Assembly: GCA_964291505.2 (NCBI GenBank) | Contig: OZ220199.1 | Span: 1,488,001 to 1,552,000 of the forward strand | Direction: 5' to 3' | Length of the DNA stretch: 64,000 bases | From: Kistimonas sp964291505 | GTDB lineage: Bacteria; Pseudomonadota; Gammaproteobacteria; Pseudomonadales; Endozoicomonadaceae | Part shown: piece after piece, positions 18,826-27,645 of the stretch | How positions within the stretch are numbered: the first letter of the stretch is position 1 | How the letters are laid out: each line of letters opens with the position of its first letter | The notes under the pieces: generated by a model | The model's database searches: none | What the model was told of the DNA's origin: nothing | Seen by the model: only the letters and a program-made list of their open reading frames with translations | Translations under genes and position numbers: made by a program

Positions 18826-19952
18826 TTAAGCAGCCGTTGATACCAACACATTCTGGTTTTGAACAAATTTAATAAGATTATTAGGTAACGGGAGGTTGTC
18901 GGTTTTGTCTTTAAAATACTTTCCACTTCAATATAAAATCACGAATAACACGCCGACACAGGTGCTTAAGAGGTAAAGGAGGCTCCTTTATAGATAACAA
19001 CAAATCGTTAATTTCTGTTGCCAGACCCGGCACATTACCAAAGCCATTCATGACTCTTACTTTAAGCTGCTGCAGCAGTGTCTTTACGGTCTTGCCTTGC
19101 TTATTTTTTATATCAATCTTTGCATCCGCATCCAGCAGCATCCTGATATTTTGTAAAACGATTGTTACATATTCAGCAGAAGGACAACTGACTTATAACG
19201 GCCAATCTTGTTGAGATTGAAGCTCAATGTGCAAATTTTTGAGTTCGAACTCCAAAGCCTTTATCCCCATATGCAAGGGCGTATCTGAATCTTTGTTTAT
19301 TATATTTATATCGCACCCATACAATAACAACAGTGAAGCAGCGTCTGGGTTAGGCAGCATAGACAAATGTAATGGCGTATTACTATTCTTATCACGCACA
19401 TCCACGCTAGCCCCAGCCTCCAATAAACACTTCACAATTTCCAGATCCTCACGGCATCCACCGGAAGCAAAGTGCAATGCGGTTTGCTTGTCGTAACTGG
19501 CTCTATCCAAATCAGCACCAGCCCTTACCAATTCAGCAGCGATAGCAGGACGTTTTTCTTTGATGGCCACATGCAATGCCGTTAAACCATCCAGGTTTTT
19601 CATATTAATATCTAAATGAAACCTATTTCGCTCTACCAGTAGCGTCCTAACTAATTCTATCTGGTTACAATTCACAGCATTCAAGCAATGCCATCACACC
19701 CTTTTTGTTAACAAGGTACTCAACATCGACTGACTCAACCTTGTGGTCCGAACCTTTCAAAGGAGCTGTTTGACGTTCTGATACTAGCTCTGTGGGTTGC
19801 ACCTCGGAACAAGAAGCGACTTGTCGTCCTCTCACGCCACTAGCCGTCGAGGGACCCGCTGAAGCGCCACCTCTTGCTCCTTCTCCTGCTGAAGTTGTCA
19901 CTATGCCACTCACTGTAGTAGTGACAGTTGTGGTCCGTGATTGCTCGTTCAT
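18826..19952 (-). pseudogene. Ankyrin plus SOCS-box gene, broken
   Basis: The start is ATG 19952 (MNEQSRTTTVTTT) with GAGGTAT upstream. Three lesions are visible: a frameshift near 19670-19690 after GVMALLE, an in-frame TAA at 19193-19195 after QDWPL, and a one-base frameshift near 18910 after KWKVF. Reading through them gives about four ankyrin repeats (TALHVAIKEKRPAIAAELVRAGADL, minus its last residues; TALHFASGG; TPLHLSML; TPLHMGI). They are followed by a SOCS-box-like end: PLPLKHLCRRVIRDFI, then DNLPLPNNLIKFVQNQ, and a stop at 18826. The BC-box Cys and the LPLP Cul5-box are both intact in the reconstructed frame, so the ancestor had the full domain. Confidence 0.82.
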
Positions 19953-20160
19953 GTGGGATACCTCTAAGAATCTAAAATAAAAAGGATCAACCGGGTCCTG
20001 GCACACGCCCATCACAATTAAGGACCACCGTAGTATTTAGACCTTTGTAAAATCAGGAATGTCTTTATTTGTCAGACGATCTTGCTTATCAAGCACAGAA
20101 TGTCAGGCAGCCTTGCAGGCTGTTACTGCTCAAACGCGATAGCGCTGTTGTTGATAGACA

Positions 20161-20376
20161 ATGTATTGTCTGATGAACCGCCATGAGAATATTGGCTTCG
20201 AACCGTTTTTCCACGGTATCGCAGGCGTGCTGAACGAAGATGAAGGCTACAAGAGTCGCATGGCTTACGGTGAGGAATCGCCACCCTCATTGACCGGGCC
20301 GCTGTTGGCAACATAGTGCCGATGTAGGGAGATCCGCAAGGGATGGGATTATCTTGCTGTTAGAGACGGAAGACTA
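20161..20376 (+). pseudogene. Decayed 3' fragment of dsdA
   Basis: About 215 bp match the last ~260 bp of the intact dsdA with deletions and substitutions. It reads MYCLMNRHENI, then a GIAGVLNEDEGYKSRMAYGEE segment cut by gaps, then KGWDYLAV near the end. No open frame remains. Its place just upstream of a second ankyrin-SOCS gene mirrors the order dsdA then ankyrin-SOCS pseudogene at 17.4-19.9 kb, suggesting a tandem duplication that carried the dsdA end along. Confidence 0.85.
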
Positions 20377-20438
20377 GTCATCAGACTCCAAAGACGTCGA
20401 AACAATAATGGCCAGAAATGATTGTGCTGGCCATTATT

Positions 20439-21794
20439 CTATACCTTACTATCAGAAGACAATAATGAAGCCTCTTGAGCTGCCGGTACAGGCTCCTGAA
20501 ACTGGATAAACCCTTTTAATGGATTAGGTATTGGCAGTGTTTTAACGCGGTTCAGGTATGCCTTAGAGTGTCCTTTTGAGCATCCTCTGATATGGAATCC
20601 AAAAAAACGGCGAGTGAGCCTTAACAAGGGTAACGGCGTGTTCTCAATAGCTTCTATGTCATCTAGAAACTGCGCCAATTTCTCCGTTGCTCTGTTAGAA
20701 AACTGTTCCCGACTGATTATACTTTCTAATGTATTTTGGATGTTTCCAGTATAGAGAAAATGCCGTATTGTTCCTATGCTTTTGTCAGGTAGGGGCGCTT
20801 TAATATCAAGATCAGCGTCAGCATTAAGCAGAAAGACAATCAGGTCCAATAAATGACAAAAGCGCATCTCGCTTTTTTCTCTATCTCTTTCCGAAAACTC
20901 AGATGACAACAGTCTGTTCATTGCAATATATAATGGCGGTGGCGGTACACTGGTTTGATTATGGGCATTCATATCAGCACCATATTTGAGCATCAGGCGA
21001 ACATCTTCTCTTTCCGCCCCGTTTTGAATCAAGGTATGAAATGCGTTAAATCCATCTTTGGATTTTTCTTCTACATTGACGCCTGCGTCTAAAAGCAGCT
21101 CCAAGGAACCTCTTTTATCGAAAAAAGGCGTATGATAGTAAAGGGCACAGCTGATCAATGGGGTATTGTTATCAGAGTCGCTCGCTTCCCGGTTTGCACC
21201 GTACTCTAATAATAACTGCAAAGAAGCTGTGCAATGGGTAAGTGATGCAACATGCAAGGGCGTTTGACCCTGAGCATTGGTTTCTTCAATCTCACAACCT
21301 GCATCTAAGAGTATTTTCATAGTCGCAGGATGTGAACTTCCAGTACTCATAGTACTGGATAGCGGTGTTTGCTGGAAAAAACCAGCTTTTTTATTTAATT
21401 CCGCACCACCCTCTATCAAAATTTCGACGATAGAATCATACCCACTCTCGGCGGCGAGATATAATGCAGTTTTTTCTTGATAAATTCTGTTGATATCACC
21501 TACAAAAGGGCCCATAGGGTAATAGTTTTTTACAAGATGCTCGACGAATTCAGGATTGTTATGCTTCACCGCATCATGTAATACCGACCAATTAGCTCTG
21601 TTATCTAGATGTATGGGTTTGACAGAATACGTCTTTGGCTTTGTTTGTTCTTGATCCGTGGATGGTAATCCTGCTTGTACAGAGTGTGTTGGCTCAACAC
21701 TCGCGGGTATGGAAGCCTCCGACGCAATCGCCTGATTTCCTTCACCAACGGGTGGCAAACTTGCAGAGGTGGCAGTTACTGGTTGGCTGTACAT
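20439..21794 (-). CDS. Ankyrin-repeat protein with divergent SOCS-box-like C-terminus
   Basis: The preferred start is ATG 21794 (MYSQPVTAT), 9 bp after AAGGAAA, giving 451 aa; a TTG 23 codons upstream has no good site. After a ~50-residue Ser/Pro-rich N-terminus come about six ankyrin repeats (WSVLHDAVKHNNPEFVEHLV, TALYLAAESGYDSIVEILIE, TPLHVASLTHCTASLQLLLE). Residues about 387-432 resemble a SOCS box: PLPLLRLTRRFFGFHI, then TLPIPNPLKGFIQF. The Cul5-type LPIP motif is kept, but the BC-box Cys is replaced by Thr, so Elongin C binding may be weakened. It belongs to a tandem trio of such genes on the same strand. Role as a host ubiquitin-ligase adaptor is inferred. Confidence 0.85.
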   Translation of the reverse strand: MYSQPVTATSASLPPVGEGNQAIASEASIPASVEPTHSVQAGLPSTDQEQTKPKTYSVKPIHLDNRANWSVLHDAVKHNNPEFVEHLVKNYYPMGPFVGDINRIYQEKTALYLAAESGYDSIVEILIEGGAELNKKAGFFQQTPLSSTMSTGSSHPATMKILLDAGCEIEETNAQGQTPLHVASLTHCTASLQLLLEYGANREASDSDNNTPLISCALYYHTPFFDKRGSLELLLDAGVNVEEKSKDGFNAFHTLIQNGAEREDVRLMLKYGADMNAHNQTSVPPPPLYIAMNRLLSSEFSERDREKSEMRFCHLLDLIVFLLNADADLDIKAPLPDKSIGTIRHFLYTGNIQNTLESIISREQFSNRATEKLAQFLDDIEAIENTPLPLLRLTRRFFGFHIRGCSKGHSKAYLNRVKTLPIPNPLKGFIQFQEPVPAAQEASLLSSDSKV

Positions 21795-22080
21795 AGATGC
21801 ATATTTCCTTGTAAAACTTTCAACGTCTACAGTACAGATTTTCTTAGGGTCAGTAAGTTTCAAGCATGGATAGTATTCACAGGATGAAAGTTAGTATGAC
21901 TAACGTAACTCTTAAGCGACATGAATATATGGCTGTTTAAACCCGATGACTTTCTATTACAGACATCCGCCATTCGGTGTTGTTCTTTTGGCAGGGGAAT
22001 AACCGTTAGAGGTGAAAACCAATAATAGGTAGTCGTTTTCACTGAATCTGCTGATCATCATCAATAACCTTCATACGTAG

Positions 22081-23685
22081 TCATTGATCACGTTTCGTAA
22101 GGTCATCGGTAGAGGCGTTGCTGCCTCCTGAATCTTCATCAGGGCGGGATAAGATAAAGAGGATCATTGCATTAGGTACTGGTAAAGAAAAACTGTTTTT
22201 TATCAATAGCTTACTATTACTGCCTGCCCCTGCTCTGAGAAAGCGTCTGATCATGCGGCGGCAAAGATTTTTCAAGGGAAGAGGGCGCTGCTCCAGATAG
22301 GTTCTGATGTCATGCCATTTGCCTTGGGCAATCTGTCCTCTCAAGGCTAACTGGTCATAGTAAGGGCAGACACTGACGTTAGTGCCTATGGTCAGCATGT
22401 CACGTACGGTGCGGTTGATTTGGGCATTCAACGTCACTGGTATATCCAGATCTGCATCCGCCTGTAGAAGTTCCCATAGAGTATCTATAGCGTTGTTGGT
22501 ATAGCCCTGATCATCAATTCCCTTGTTCAGTACGCTATATAAAAGGGAATGATGCTGACTGTCCAATACGTCCATATTGGCGCCATATTGAATGAATAAA
22601 CGGACATGTTCGGCGCTGTGTAACGCATGATAATGTAAAGGAGTGCGCTGATTACGATCTTTCACTTCCAGATTGATGCCGTGTTCTAACAATGTATATG
22701 TGAAGGACAAGGTATTGATTATGCTGTTTCCTAAATAATGCAATGGGGTTTGTCCTTGATCATCGCTTATATCCGCATCTGCACCAGCCTCCAATAATAC
22801 GTTTGCAGCGTTTTCATTATTGGTTTCGGCGGCATAATGTAAGGGCGTTTTCCCGAGTCTGTCGATGGCATTGATGTGGGCACCAGCATTCAGCAATACG
22901 CGTGCAGACTGTCCATCACAAAACTGGACGGCATAATGCAACGCGGTCTGGCCCTCACCATTAGCGACAGCATGACACGCCGCTCCCGCCTTCAGTAGCT
23001 GAGTGCAAAATACGGCACCCATCGTCATATTGCCTGCGGCAATATGCAGTGGGGTTCGCCGCGTTGCATCTTTTTGGTTGATGTAATGGGGCAATAGATC
23101 CAGTAACAAGCAGAGAATGTCTGACGAATGGCTGTCAGCAGCCGTGTGTAGTAAGGTTTTCTCGTACTCGCCTTCTTCTTTGTCAGAGTTTCTTGCAGCT
23201 TGTATTAGTAGCCTTGTAACACGGAAATGACCTTCAGCGATGGCGCAATGTAATGGTGTGAACGCATTGTCATCATCGATATCCAGTCTGGCGCCAGCGT
23301 GGATGAGTTCATTAACTATTGTGTCATGGTTTTCTGCGGCGGCTATATGCAGCGCCGTTTTTCTTCGGACATCCTGGCTATTAATATCAATGTCCAACAG
23401 GTTCTTATCGTCTAAGAGATACCTGAGAAAGGTCACCCGGTTAAGACGTGCAGCTTCATGGAGCAGTGTTTGTCCCTCGGTATTGACGAAACGGCTAATT
23501 GCGATTCGCTCAATCTTTCGGTCTTCGATGCCGGCATTGTCAGGATCTCCGGTACGGGCGAGGGTTTCTGTCGCGATTGGCTGCGATGACTGTACAGCCG
23601 ATACTGTGACGTGATCAGCCGACACTGTTGCAGGCTGTGATGCTGCTTCGACTGGCGAAGACCTTGTTGCTGGAGACGTAGCCAT
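22081..23685 (-). CDS. Ankyrin plus SOCS-box protein (ASB-like), intact
   Basis: This 534-aa protein has an N-terminal ~65-residue Ser/Thr-rich leader, then about eight to nine consecutive ankyrin repeats (TLLHEAARLNRVTFLRYLLD, TALHIAAAENHDTIVNELIH, TPLHYAAETNNENAANVLLE, TPLHYLG). Residues 468-512 form a SOCS box: PLPLKNLCRRMIRRFLRAG, then IKNSFSLPVPNAMILFIL. This matches the BC-box pattern L-x3-C-x3-I and the LPxP Cul5-box of animal ASB proteins, where ankyrin repeats bind substrate and the box recruits Elongin B/C-Cullin 5. No signal peptide is visible, so a secretion system would have to deliver it. Best-preserved member of the trio. Confidence 0.88.
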   Translation of the reverse strand: MATSPATRSSPVEAASQPATVSADHVTVSAVQSSQPIATETLARTGDPDNAGIEDRKIERIAISRFVNTEGQTLLHEAARLNRVTFLRYLLDDKNLLDIDINSQDVRRKTALHIAAAENHDTIVNELIHAGARLDIDDDNAFTPLHCAIAEGHFRVTRLLIQAARNSDKEEGEYEKTLLHTAADSHSSDILCLLLDLLPHYINQKDATRRTPLHIAAGNMTMGAVFCTQLLKAGAACHAVANGEGQTALHYAVQFCDGQSARVLLNAGAHINAIDRLGKTPLHYAAETNNENAANVLLEAGADADISDDQGQTPLHYLGNSIINTLSFTYTLLEHGINLEVKDRNQRTPLHYHALHSAEHVRLFIQYGANMDVLDSQHHSLLYSVLNKGIDDQGYTNNAIDTLWELLQADADLDIPVTLNAQINRTVRDMLTIGTNVSVCPYYDQLALRGQIAQGKWHDIRTYLEQRPLPLKNLCRRMIRRFLRAGAGSNSKLLIKNSFSLPVPNAMILFILSRPDEDSGGSNASTDDLTKRDQ

Positions 23686-23983
23686 TCAGTGATACCGCTA
23701 GGAGATACTGCTTCAAATGCATAAGACAACAGGTTGCTGAAAAATTTCTTATCGGATAAATCAACAGGGTCTATTTATGTGAGAGGTGAAGAAAGCATCC
23801 TCTTTCTTGAGGCTGGGTTGAGTGTTATTACCACAAACAACATCCGTCATTTGTATTCAGTGTATTGAACGTCATGGATATTGGTTAGGTTTATGAACTA
23901 ACCGGAAAGTTTGTATTGTTTTTTGCAATATATGATCTGCACCGTGGTCTATTGGGTTAGGCTTTATTTCATGGAGTAATGTT

Positions 23984-26689
23984 ATGGCGATTGGCTTAAC
24001 GGGTGGAACGGCTGCGTCCTATGGAAGGAGTGGCGTTCATGGTGAGGAGGATTCGGGGTCTCTGAGAAGACAGTTTGCTCAATATCATGTGGCTGTGATT
24101 GAAAACGTTGATTTCTTCATCATTAAAACAAACCCTGATATTAAAGAAAGTGCAGCGTTTTCCCCCATTGTAAAGCAAGCAATGCTGGTGAATGGTTTTT
24201 ATACTACAGAAACAGGTGATAAGCCTATACTTCAATGCCACAATCGCTTTCTAAACGACTGGTGGAGATATTTTGACGGTGAAGTCAGAGCGATTATGAT
24301 TGCTTTGGAGTCAGAACGTAAACGATCAATTCTGTGTGCGGGTGATGTTGTTAAAAGCTTTTATAATGAGAAAACATTTTATGGAATAGGGAAATGGGTT
24401 TATCGCTCCATGGTTTATTGCTTTTTACCCGTCAATCTTGATTTGCGAGATCCATTAAAAAAAATAATATGTCATTTGCATCGTGTTCATATAGATGAAA
24501 TGGAAAAGAATAAGGATAATGCGACAGAAAAAGGGTTGGTTTTCTGCTGTTCATGTGAAAAGGTTCTGGGTCAGCATTTTAATGATGTGGTGAAATGTCT
24601 CAGATTTGCTATCAATGATGTTGATAAGGAATCCAGACCAGAAAGAGTTGTGTTTCTGGTTGATCAGGAAACGGATTTAGATTTCGTAAAAATTGTTGTT
24701 AAACAATTAGAGAGAGAAGCAGGGCATAGGGATGCTATTAATGCTTGCCGTCGATTACAAGAGCAAGCGAATACACTGCTTGCAACAGTGGATGCTGATA
24801 TTCAAAAGGTGATTGAAATATCCACTCAACTCATCGATGCTACACATGGCTGTATCCAACGTTTAACCATCCGTCATGGTCAAGTTCAGCTTACCGGTAC
24901 GGATGATATTAAGCTGTTTTATGATGTCGTGCCCATTTATTGCACCTGCGAAGAAATAGCCAGCTACTTGCATGAACATTCATCAGTAGTCACTTCTCTA
25001 CCTTATGCTGCTGTCACTGCTGGAAACCGTGATAATTTGAACGGTATGCGCCAGACACTGTGGAGGACAGTGTCTACGTTAAGTCAGCAAATAGAGACGA
25101 ATCCCGAGAATGGCAAAAGCATGGTGCTTCTTAAAGCATTATGTTATCTGTTAACGATCCCATATTTGGATTTTGACTGTTTCCGGTTATCGGATGACAC
25201 TGAGCAGAGTCGTGAGATCAAGCGCATTGTAGAACAGGTCATTCCGAATACTGTACCTGTGATTGCACAGACCTTTTTTGAGACAGGTGTAATATTCGAT
25301 GTTGTTGCCCTAAAGAAAGCGCTACTTTTAAATGCCGGTATTATAACCTTGCAGGATTCACATGATGCATTGTTGATACAGCCCTGCATAGCTGATATTG
25401 CTCAACTGATTCATGTCATTTTTGGAGATGTAGTGGTTGATGACGATACTTCTATCGACGCACAAAAGAGTCAATCGTGGAAATCCAAAGCCATCATGCC
25501 GTTGATTGAACAGTTAGCAGGGTATGCACGGAACCTGTTTCAATCACCATCGATTCTACCAGAACAAATCGTATTGATACGTGAGCAGCTGACGCATCTA
25601 TTTGCACTTTATAAGCCGTTGATAGGAGAGGCCAGTACTGAGCAGACAGAGCTACATCATGTGTTGGCAGACATTATTCCAAAGAGTATTGGTGCTTGTC
25701 AGGAGAGAATGAGTCAAGCAGAAGAGCAGAGGATTAATCTGACGGTCAATACAAAGGATTACGAGGTGTTATCAAGGGATTCATCCTTTAATACCCTGTT
25801 GCAGTCATACGTTGATACCCATAATGACATGATTCAGCAAGACAGTTGGGCTGGTCGGGAGAATTTACTGAAAAGGTGTTATACGGAAATAGCGTTTATT
25901 TTAGAGGTGTTTTGTATACATAAGGTGTTCAGTGATGCTTCGCTCGGTATGAATATAAGATTATTTGATACATTGCTTGATCACCTAATGTATCGCTATC
26001 GCTTTCCTGCAATCGTCAGCGAAGAAGGAAAGCAGGAAATGGTTGTTGATATCAGGGTGGAAGGAGAACCCCGCTTTTTAGAAGCTGGTATAAAATTCTT
26101 GATACATTTGTTTGAGCTCGTCGGTGAAAAAGAGGCGTTGTACCAGCCTTTATTTGATTTGGTTTTTTCTTTCTGGGGAAGGTTTGTTAGTTATTTTGTC
26201 GACACGGTGGATGCTGAAGATTTTGCTTTAATCCGTTATGTGGCGACTATTGCCAAGCCATTGCTTGCACGGCCAGACAATCTCCTGCGTATGTTTGAGT
26301 TTTGCCGTCTTGTTCCCAGAATACCGGTGGTGGTGGCTATAGATTTAATGGCGGAGGCAACGGCTCCTGGCATGCAGGTATTGGAAAGCAAGCGACTAAA
26401 GCGAGATGTTTTGCTCTCTCTTTTGCGGGTATTCGTGGGGAGTATAGGGCCTGCGAAAATATATGAGCTATCAGCTTTAAAAAGAGTTAATGAAATATTG
26501 CGTGAGTTGGATACGGCGATTTCAGGCGACGCTTTTCCCCAAGGTAAGAAAGATAAAAAAAACGAGGAATTAAAACGTGTTATGGGCGGGTTGAAAAGGA
26601 CTTTTGACCGTCTGGAGGTGGATAAAATCGTTGGGGAGCCTGAGGTAGCAGGTTCCAAAAAGGGAAGAAAAAAGGGAAAGAAGAAATAA
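23984..26689 (+). CDS. 901-aa orphan protein with a lysine-rich tail
   Basis: No family is recognised. The protein is mostly helical and soluble, with no signal peptide. A short CCSCEKVL cysteine cluster lies near residue 188. The C-terminus ends in a strongly basic tail (GSKKGRKKGKKK) that looks like a nuclear or nucleic-acid localisation signal. ATG 23984 follows TGGAGTAATGTT, a good ribosome-binding site. It is AT-rich, diverges from the ankyrin-SOCS gene across ~300 bp, and sits between ubiquitin-adaptor-like genes. A host-directed role is plausible but not shown. Confidence 0.8.
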   Translation: MAIGLTGGTAASYGRSGVHGEEDSGSLRRQFAQYHVAVIENVDFFIIKTNPDIKESAAFSPIVKQAMLVNGFYTTETGDKPILQCHNRFLNDWWRYFDGEVRAIMIALESERKRSILCAGDVVKSFYNEKTFYGIGKWVYRSMVYCFLPVNLDLRDPLKKIICHLHRVHIDEMEKNKDNATEKGLVFCCSCEKVLGQHFNDVVKCLRFAINDVDKESRPERVVFLVDQETDLDFVKIVVKQLEREAGHRDAINACRRLQEQANTLLATVDADIQKVIEISTQLIDATHGCIQRLTIRHGQVQLTGTDDIKLFYDVVPIYCTCEEIASYLHEHSSVVTSLPYAAVTAGNRDNLNGMRQTLWRTVSTLSQQIETNPENGKSMVLLKALCYLLTIPYLDFDCFRLSDDTEQSREIKRIVEQVIPNTVPVIAQTFFETGVIFDVVALKKALLLNAGIITLQDSHDALLIQPCIADIAQLIHVIFGDVVVDDDTSIDAQKSQSWKSKAIMPLIEQLAGYARNLFQSPSILPEQIVLIREQLTHLFALYKPLIGEASTEQTELHHVLADIIPKSIGACQERMSQAEEQRINLTVNTKDYEVLSRDSSFNTLLQSYVDTHNDMIQQDSWAGRENLLKRCYTEIAFILEVFCIHKVFSDASLGMNIRLFDTLLDHLMYRYRFPAIVSEEGKQEMVVDIRVEGEPRFLEAGIKFLIHLFELVGEKEALYQPLFDLVFSFWGRFVSYFVDTVDAEDFALIRYVATIAKPLLARPDNLLRMFEFCRLVPRIPVVVAIDLMAEATAPGMQVLESKRLKRDVLLSLLRVFVGSIGPAKIYELSALKRVNEILRELDTAISGDAFPQGKKDKKNEELKRVMGGLKRTFDRLEVDKIVGEPEVAGSKKGRKKGKKK

Positions 26690-26718
26690 GCAAGGATGGG
26701 GGCAAAATGACAATGTGT

Positions 26719-26753
26719 TCTGCAGGGAGTCCGGAATAGGCGCCCCCTGCAGA
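26719..26753. terminator. Hairpin between convergent genes
   Basis: TCTGCAGGG and CCCTGCAGA form a 9-bp stem with a 17-nt loop, between the 901-aa gene and the convergent META-domain gene. There is no T-run, so the role is tentative. Confidence 0.5.
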
Positions 26754-26761
26754 GCTTGATA

Positions 26762-27403
26762 TCACGGCGTGATCACTTCCTGTTCAACGATCATATCCAG
26801 AATCCAGCGTTTGCTGGAGGCATCCGCTGGCGGATTGGGGACATCAAATTCCTTGATGCGCAGGCGATAAGCAATGCCGGGTTCCGGTGCAAACCCTTCG
26901 ATAGTGCCGTAATAGAGTGTCCAGGGCTGGTTTTTGTCTTCGCGAATCTGCAGACACTGCATGGGGGCTACACCCACACAGGGGGCTTTTTCCGGTGCAA
27001 CGTACACGAAGCGGGTTTTTCCTTCTTCCATCAACGGTTGTTTGGTGAAGGTATAATGTTCGTCCCCAGAGGAAAGGGTCAGCTGGTCGCCGTGTTGTTC
27101 TACGACAGGCTTGCTGGCCAATAGCTGCTTCAGGGCTTCTTCCCGTTTGGCGTTTTGGCCATGGCACATCATCAGGGTGCTGGCCATATTGCCGACGACC
27201 AGGTGATTACCTTCCATTTGGGCTTTGCCCATCATCCGGTTACAGCCGGCATAGGCAGAAATGCGATCTTTCTGGATGTCCAGTGTCATGGCCTTGGTGC
27301 CGGCCGCTGGCGTGCTTTCCTGCCAGCGACCTTCGGGTAGGCTACTGCAGGCGGTTAATGTGGTGATAATGGCGGCGGTGAGGCCAAGGCGCGTCATGTT
27401 CAT
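26762..27403 (-). CDS. META-domain (HslJ-like) lipoprotein with DUF4377-like C-half
   Basis: This 213-aa protein has a lipobox LTAC with Cys19. Residues about 24-125 are a META/HslJ domain, with the hallmark AGCNRMMG and the later MASTLMMCHGQN ... REEALKQLL. Residues about 130-210 look like the DUF4377 domain often joined to META: APCVGVAPMQCLQIRE ... WTLYYGTIEGF ... RLRIKEFDV. META proteins are periplasmic or outer-membrane stress or motility-linked factors of uncertain mechanism. A GGGAG site precedes ATG 27403. Confidence 0.85.
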   Translation of the reverse strand: MNMTRLGLTAAIITTLTACSSLPEGRWQESTPAAGTKAMTLDIQKDRISAYAGCNRMMGKAQMEGNHLVVGNMASTLMMCHGQNAKREEALKQLLASKPVVEQHGDQLTLSSGDEHYTFTKQPLMEEGKTRFVYVAPEKAPCVGVAPMQCLQIREDKNQPWTLYYGTIEGFAPEPGIAYRLRIKEFDVPNPPADASSKRWILDMIVEQEVITP

Positions 27404-27438
27404 CCGGTACTCCCGAAACAGGTATTAATATGCGATTT

Positions 27439-27471
27439 GTCGTTTATAGTGTAATGACTCCTATAAACGAC
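27439..27471. promoter_or_regulatory. Inverted repeat upstream of the META lipoprotein
   Basis: GTCGTTTATAG and CTATAAACGAC form perfect 11-bp arms separated by 11 bp, 36 bp before the lipoprotein start. It could be an operator or a hairpin in the 5' leader. Confidence 0.45.
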
Positions 27472-27645
27472 ATCAGTCGTAACAACCGAAGCCATCTTTC
27501 CATTATAAGCTTATAGGTGCGATGCTACTGAATCCCTGTCGTTGACCTTGCTTGATGGCGCCCTGTCCGTTCCCCATATTAATCAGCTGAAAATGTAGGC
27601 AATTCTATCCAGTATTCAACTTAATCATCAAAATTCAGCAGCGGG

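Noticed and set aside
22081..23685. C-terminal motif considered as an F-box like Legionella AnkB
   Set aside because: The order L-CRR-IR followed by LPVP and a hydrophobic end fits a SOCS box, not an F-box. The F-box in this window is in the WD40 protein.
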